Positions 60,653 through 64,000 of a stretch of 64,000 nt of DNA are shown in pieces (position 1 is the first letter of the stretch; each line of letters begins with the position of its first letter). The stretch lies in the NCBI GenBank assembly GCA_024760905.1, contig CM045745.1, positions 11,522,282 through 11,586,281 on the forward strand. Direction: 5' to 3'. Under the pieces are notes generated by a model. The model worked only from the letters and a program-made list of their open reading frames with translations. It ran no database searches and had not been told where the DNA came from. The stretch is from Plotosus lineatus (Eukaryota > Chordata > Actinopteri > Siluriformes > Plotosidae). The position numbers were made by a program, and so were the translations under genes.

Positions 60653-61144
60653 GTTATTTAAAATAGTCTAAATGTTAAGCATTGTGGCTCTCACATCTTA
60701 TGCTCTTAAAAATTGTGTTGGTTTTTGAATTAAACTGAACAGCACAAGAAAAAAAACTTTAGCAAAGACAAAAAGCAACCAAAGCCCTTGCTTTTCTAAA
60801 GGTCTTCAACGATAACAGACCAACAGCAGCTACCTTTGCAAGCCATTATCTACAGTTAATAAGGGATGTTTGTGAACAAAAGAGCATCTGATAATTACAG
60901 GTTGCAAGAACCTTCACTGAAATAATGACTGCTGATCTGTACTCATTAAAGGTCCCTAATGTACATTTATTAGCATAATAACATTAAACGAGGACAGTGT
61001 GGGTAATATAACAACTTTATGATGTGCTCGTAGAAGATGTCAAAAACATTAATTTGAGTACAATCCAAGCTAATCTAGCATTACCACAACTTCTCCCACA
61101 ATTATTTCACCATGATTTCTTTTTATATACTGTATAGTCTTTGA
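60653..61144. other. Unique interval
   Basis: No transposon recognised. 60800-61140 has a non-repetitive character and AT-rich homeodomain-like words, and is another candidate for conserved non-coding sequence. Confidence 0.35.
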
Positions 61145-61465
61145 TTCAGTCCTTTACTGAACCGCTTAAACATACAAACAGAGTCAGAGGGAGGCTGGTG
61201 CCCATCTCAGCAGAATACATACTGGACAGCTCACCAGGCCATCACTGATGGCAACCTCATGACCTACTCTTTCCAAGCAAAAGGAATGTTTTTTTTTTGT
61301 TTGTTTGTTTTTTATCACCACACACAGTGAGAGACATGTCTAGATTTTGATAACCCAGTTAGCTGCACTGGAGGAACAACAATGACAACTTGGTGATAGT
61401 GAGGCTGGTACCTCGCACCTTCAGATCAGTACACCAAGTCCCTACCAAGAGGCCACCACTTCCCC
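61145..61465 (-). mobile_element. SINE (family 1), minus strand
   Basis: Tail ctgaaccgcttaaac... at the low end, core gacatgtctagattttgata and cagttagctgcactgg, and a head ending gaggccaccacttcccc. A T run with TTTG units interrupts the core. Confidence 0.82.
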
Positions 61466-61835
61466 TTAGATTTTTATAAAACTATATTTTAACAAATAGA
61501 ATTTAGATATTAAAAACAAAATGTTATTCTGTCATTTATAATGTAAAACAGATTTTTTTTTCATATTTTGGTGTACAATACTATTATGCAAACTGACCTA
61601 AATAATGTTCAACCTATTTTATAATGCTGTATACATTTAAAGGTAACGCAATCTTTACTGCCAACTGTTGCATGAACAATGAACAGCAGTATAGCAGCTC
61701 TTTGTTTAGCAGCAATTATAAAAAGAAAGTGCACAAAAGACATCTAAGGAACTACGCTAATCCATGCATGTTTATATTATATATTATATATTATTATAGC
61801 GATTGTAACTCTGCTAAGAAGACATGGTCAACACA
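61466..61835. other. AT-rich interval
   Basis: Nothing recognised. The 111-codon frame at 61624-61959 is mostly low complexity (HT repeat). Confidence 0.4.
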
Positions 61836-61884
<49 letters not shown>

Positions 61885-61890
61885 GCGTGT
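61836..61890. repeat. (CA)n tract bounded by inverted CG-rich ends
   Basis: acgtgcgcgcgcacac on the left and cacgcgcgtgtgtg on the right enclose about 15 CA units. The whole tract is alternating purine-pyrimidine. Confidence 0.9.
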
Positions 61891-62034
61891 GTGATTTCCG
61901 GTGCGAGTGAAAAGAAGAAGCGGGCTTATGGCATGCAGTTGGGTGATATCTCAAAGTAATATGGCCAAACCCGTCTACCATCGGTACGAAATTGAAGCAG
62001 AAGGAGGCCTTAAAAGGTACACTTTTATCATTTT

Positions 62035-62174
62035 TAAAGGGTTTAGGGGGTAGTATTGGGGGCCTTGGAACGAATCACACGTTTTACATGTAAAATGCGG
62101 TTCAACTTACGAAAAATCCAGGTTAAGAAAAAGGCTCTGGAACGGATTAATTTCGTTAAGTGAGGCACCACTGT
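62035..62174. mobile_element. Tigger-like terminal remnant
   Basis: Ends ggctctggaacggattaatt and tcgttaagtgaggcaccactg then TA. The complement begins cagtggtgcctcacttaacg. Only this terminus was identified; the start is approximate. Confidence 0.65.
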
Positions 62175-62606
62175 ACTTGAAACGCAAAGGGTGCAATGAG
62201 ATTTGTCCATTCTGGGGTACTGTAACACCGGACTCTGTGGGAGAGAACCAACATATTATGTATACATAAAGGGCTCCATCTTAGTTTGCAAAAAAGATAG
62301 TTAAAAGTAATTATGCACTAATAAATATACATTCCATTTCTTCTAATAGATTCCCATAAATTTTACACAGTGGGCCTTCATTATGAAATATCTCCATGCA
62401 GAAATTAGTTTTAAGTACATACTCTATTTAACGGGCTGTTACAACAGCATCAATAACATTACAGCTTACATTATAAACACCTGGTCTAATTCATCATTCA
62501 TTACTTTAAAGATCTTGACATAATAACATTAGAGATTACAGAAATATAAAAAGGTTAATGATTTACATAAATTTAATGTGAAGCTTCTCACAATCCTTCT
62601 CATAAG

Positions 62607-62609
<3 letters not shown>
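62175..62609. other. AT-rich interval
   Basis: Nothing recognised. Confidence 0.4.
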
Positions 62610-62660
<51 letters not shown>

Positions 62661-62677
62661 GTGCGTGTGTGAGAGCG

Positions 62678-62712
<35 letters not shown>

Positions 62713-62752
62713 GAGAGAGAGAGAGAGAGAGATACAGATAGACAGACAGACA
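62610..62752. repeat. (GT)n-(GA)n-(GACA)n compound microsatellite
   Basis: GT array, then GA array with occasional CG, then GACA/GATA units. Confidence 0.95.
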
Positions 62753-63016
62753 GAAATTATTATAAATACATCAATTGCTAAAACTTTTTGACTTTTCAGT
62801 TTTAAACCTTGAAAAACGAAACAAAACAATTGCTTTAGTAACCACATTGTGAAAGGGGGAGAAACAATATTTATAGCCACTTTGTCAGATGGAACAGAGT
62901 TGCCTCATCTGTTTTTAATGGTGAATCATTCATGGCAGATAAGAAGTCAAAACAAAGTGAGTAACACTTTGATTTATAATGAATCACTTTGTTCCAGGTA
63001 AAGACATTTTGTCTTG

Positions 63017-63038
63017 AATATATATATATATATACATA

Positions 63039-63085
<47 letters not shown>
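63017..63085. repeat. (TA)n microsatellite
   Basis: TA array with CATA interruptions. Confidence 0.93.
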
Positions 63086-63092
<7 letters not shown>

Positions 63093-63118
63093 TCCCTTAT
63101 CCCACACCTCATATACAT

Positions 63119-63540
63119 CCCAGGGATCCCTCACTTTCTGCGGTTAATTGAGACCGAGACCTACCCCATGACCGCCATTTCCGCGAAGTAGGATCAATCC
63201 CCCTGACTGACGTATATGTACATGAATATGTGTATACAGTATCAATAAATACATATTTAATGCTATAAATACATATAATAGCAATTAAACGTTCAAAAAT
63301 AATGCATAAGATGTAAATAAATATAAATACACACATACATACACGCGCCCGCACAAAGATGTACACCTGACATAAAAATGTAAGTAGTTTTGTTGGGGGT
63401 TTTTTTTTTGTTTGTTTTGAGGTTTTCTTGCATAATTAGTCTTGTTTTGCGGCATTTTTATTAACTTTTCCCCTATTTTTCCTTATTTTCCAATGAATAT
63501 TCTTGAAAAACCCACTATGCACTGAAGCCGCAGGAAGTGA
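63119..63540 (-). mobile_element. Tigger-like element, second copy
   Basis: Low end cagggatccctcactttctg is one terminus. At 63430-63530 the complement shows the same interior as 52800-52930 (aggggaaaagttaataaaaatg-type) and gcttcagtgcatagtggg. The other terminus is cut by a SINE fragment at 63541. Confidence 0.75.
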
Positions 63541-63597
63541 AGTATGCCTCACACCATAGACAGTGAAAGACATGGCTGGGCTTTGATAACCCAGTTT
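63541..63597 (-). mobile_element. SINE core fragment (family 1)
   Basis: gcctcacaccatagacagtg and ctttgataacccagtt only, ending at a short TA run. Confidence 0.75.
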
Positions 63598-63639
63598 TAT
63601 ATATATATATATATATATCCCCATATGGTCTGGTCTGGT

Positions 63640-63966
63640 ACCTTCCAAATCGTAGGACGAGTCTTGGCGAACTGCCATGAAGGATAACGCCTTGATTATC
63701 ATCTTCATGGAGGTTTTCTTGGTAAGGATATTGCAGTGGTTTGCCATTGCCTTCTGCACAATGCGAACCTACAGGCAATTTAGAACGGCCAATTAACCTA
63801 CTGTGCATGTTTTTGGACTATGGGAGGAAATCAGAGTACCCAGAGGAAACCCAGGCAAGCACGGGGAAAACATGGAAACTCCACACAGAAACGCCCAGGC
63901 CGGGAATCAAACCCAGGCCTTCTTGCTGTGAGGCGTACGTGCTAACCACTACGCCACCGTGCCGCC
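63640..63966 (-). mobile_element. tRNA-headed SINE (family 2), well preserved
   Basis: Minus-strand head ggggcggcacggtggcgtag with B box gggtttgattcc, a body with gtggagtttccatgttttcc, and the tail shared with 5345-5668 (gaaggcaatggcaaaccact). No tail of the 25.3-kb type. Confidence 0.9.
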
Positions 63967-64000
63967 CCATAGGCATATTTATTTTGTAAAATGTCAACAA

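Overview
The window looks like ray-finned fish (teleost-type) nuclear DNA. It is AT-rich, full of dinucleotide microsatellites, and crowded with repeats typical of fish genomes: Rex1, Rex3, another RTE-like LINE, an L2-type LINE, a Gypsy LTR element, tRNA-headed SINEs, and many short hAT, Tigger/pogo and Tc1 derivatives. I see no prokaryotic genes, rRNA, true tRNA genes or CRISPR. Almost every long open frame is a decayed transposon ORF or a microsatellite read-through (poly-CV, poly-HT, poly-YI).

The only host gene I can support is a collagen-like gene on the minus strand, represented by very short exons in very long introns. In transcription order they are a 45-bp exon (49376-49332), an 8-bp microexon (44365-44358) and a 27-bp exon (293-267). 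Each has AG and GT splice dinucleotides, and their phases fit so that the joined reading is an uninterrupted Gly-X-Y series. A possible 7-bp exon (56969-56963) would also fit in phase. The short basic start (GPPGKRGRRG) resembles, from memory, the first collagenous domain of membrane collagens (types XIII, XXIII, XXV), but the gene is not identified with certainty. The rest of the window is therefore probably intron.

Layout: 1-9.6 kb has the 27-bp exon, a Tc1 derivative, RTE-like LINE 3' ends, a Tigger derivative and an LTR-like piece with a 29-bp perfect hairpin. 9.6-14.7 kb holds Rex3 (+) meeting a third LINE lineage (-) tail to tail. 14.7-20.1 kb has hAT derivatives and a 2.6-kb RTE-like LINE with perfect target-site duplications (TSDs) but a large in-frame internal deletion. 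20-28 kb is quieter and SINE-bearing. 28-38.4 kb holds Rex1 (+), a Gypsy element (-) split by Rex3 (-), a hAT MITE, an L2-type LINE (+) and a 297-bp mini-RTE. 38-49 kb has SINEs, Tigger and hAT derivatives, TA arrays and two collagen exons. 49-64 kb has two pogo-like derivatives, a degenerate 11-bp GGAA minisatellite, nested SINEs and large microsatellites.

The most informative non-genic theme is modular SINE construction. One tRNA-like head and core occurs with at least three different 3' tails. One tail is a collapsed copy of the resident RTE-like LINE (5' leader joined to 3' end), and a stand-alone collapsed LINE of the same design sits at 38.1 kb with its own TSD. This suggests how the SINE gained its LINE tail.

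All identifications rest on reading the sequence and on remembered family hallmarks. No database search was possible.
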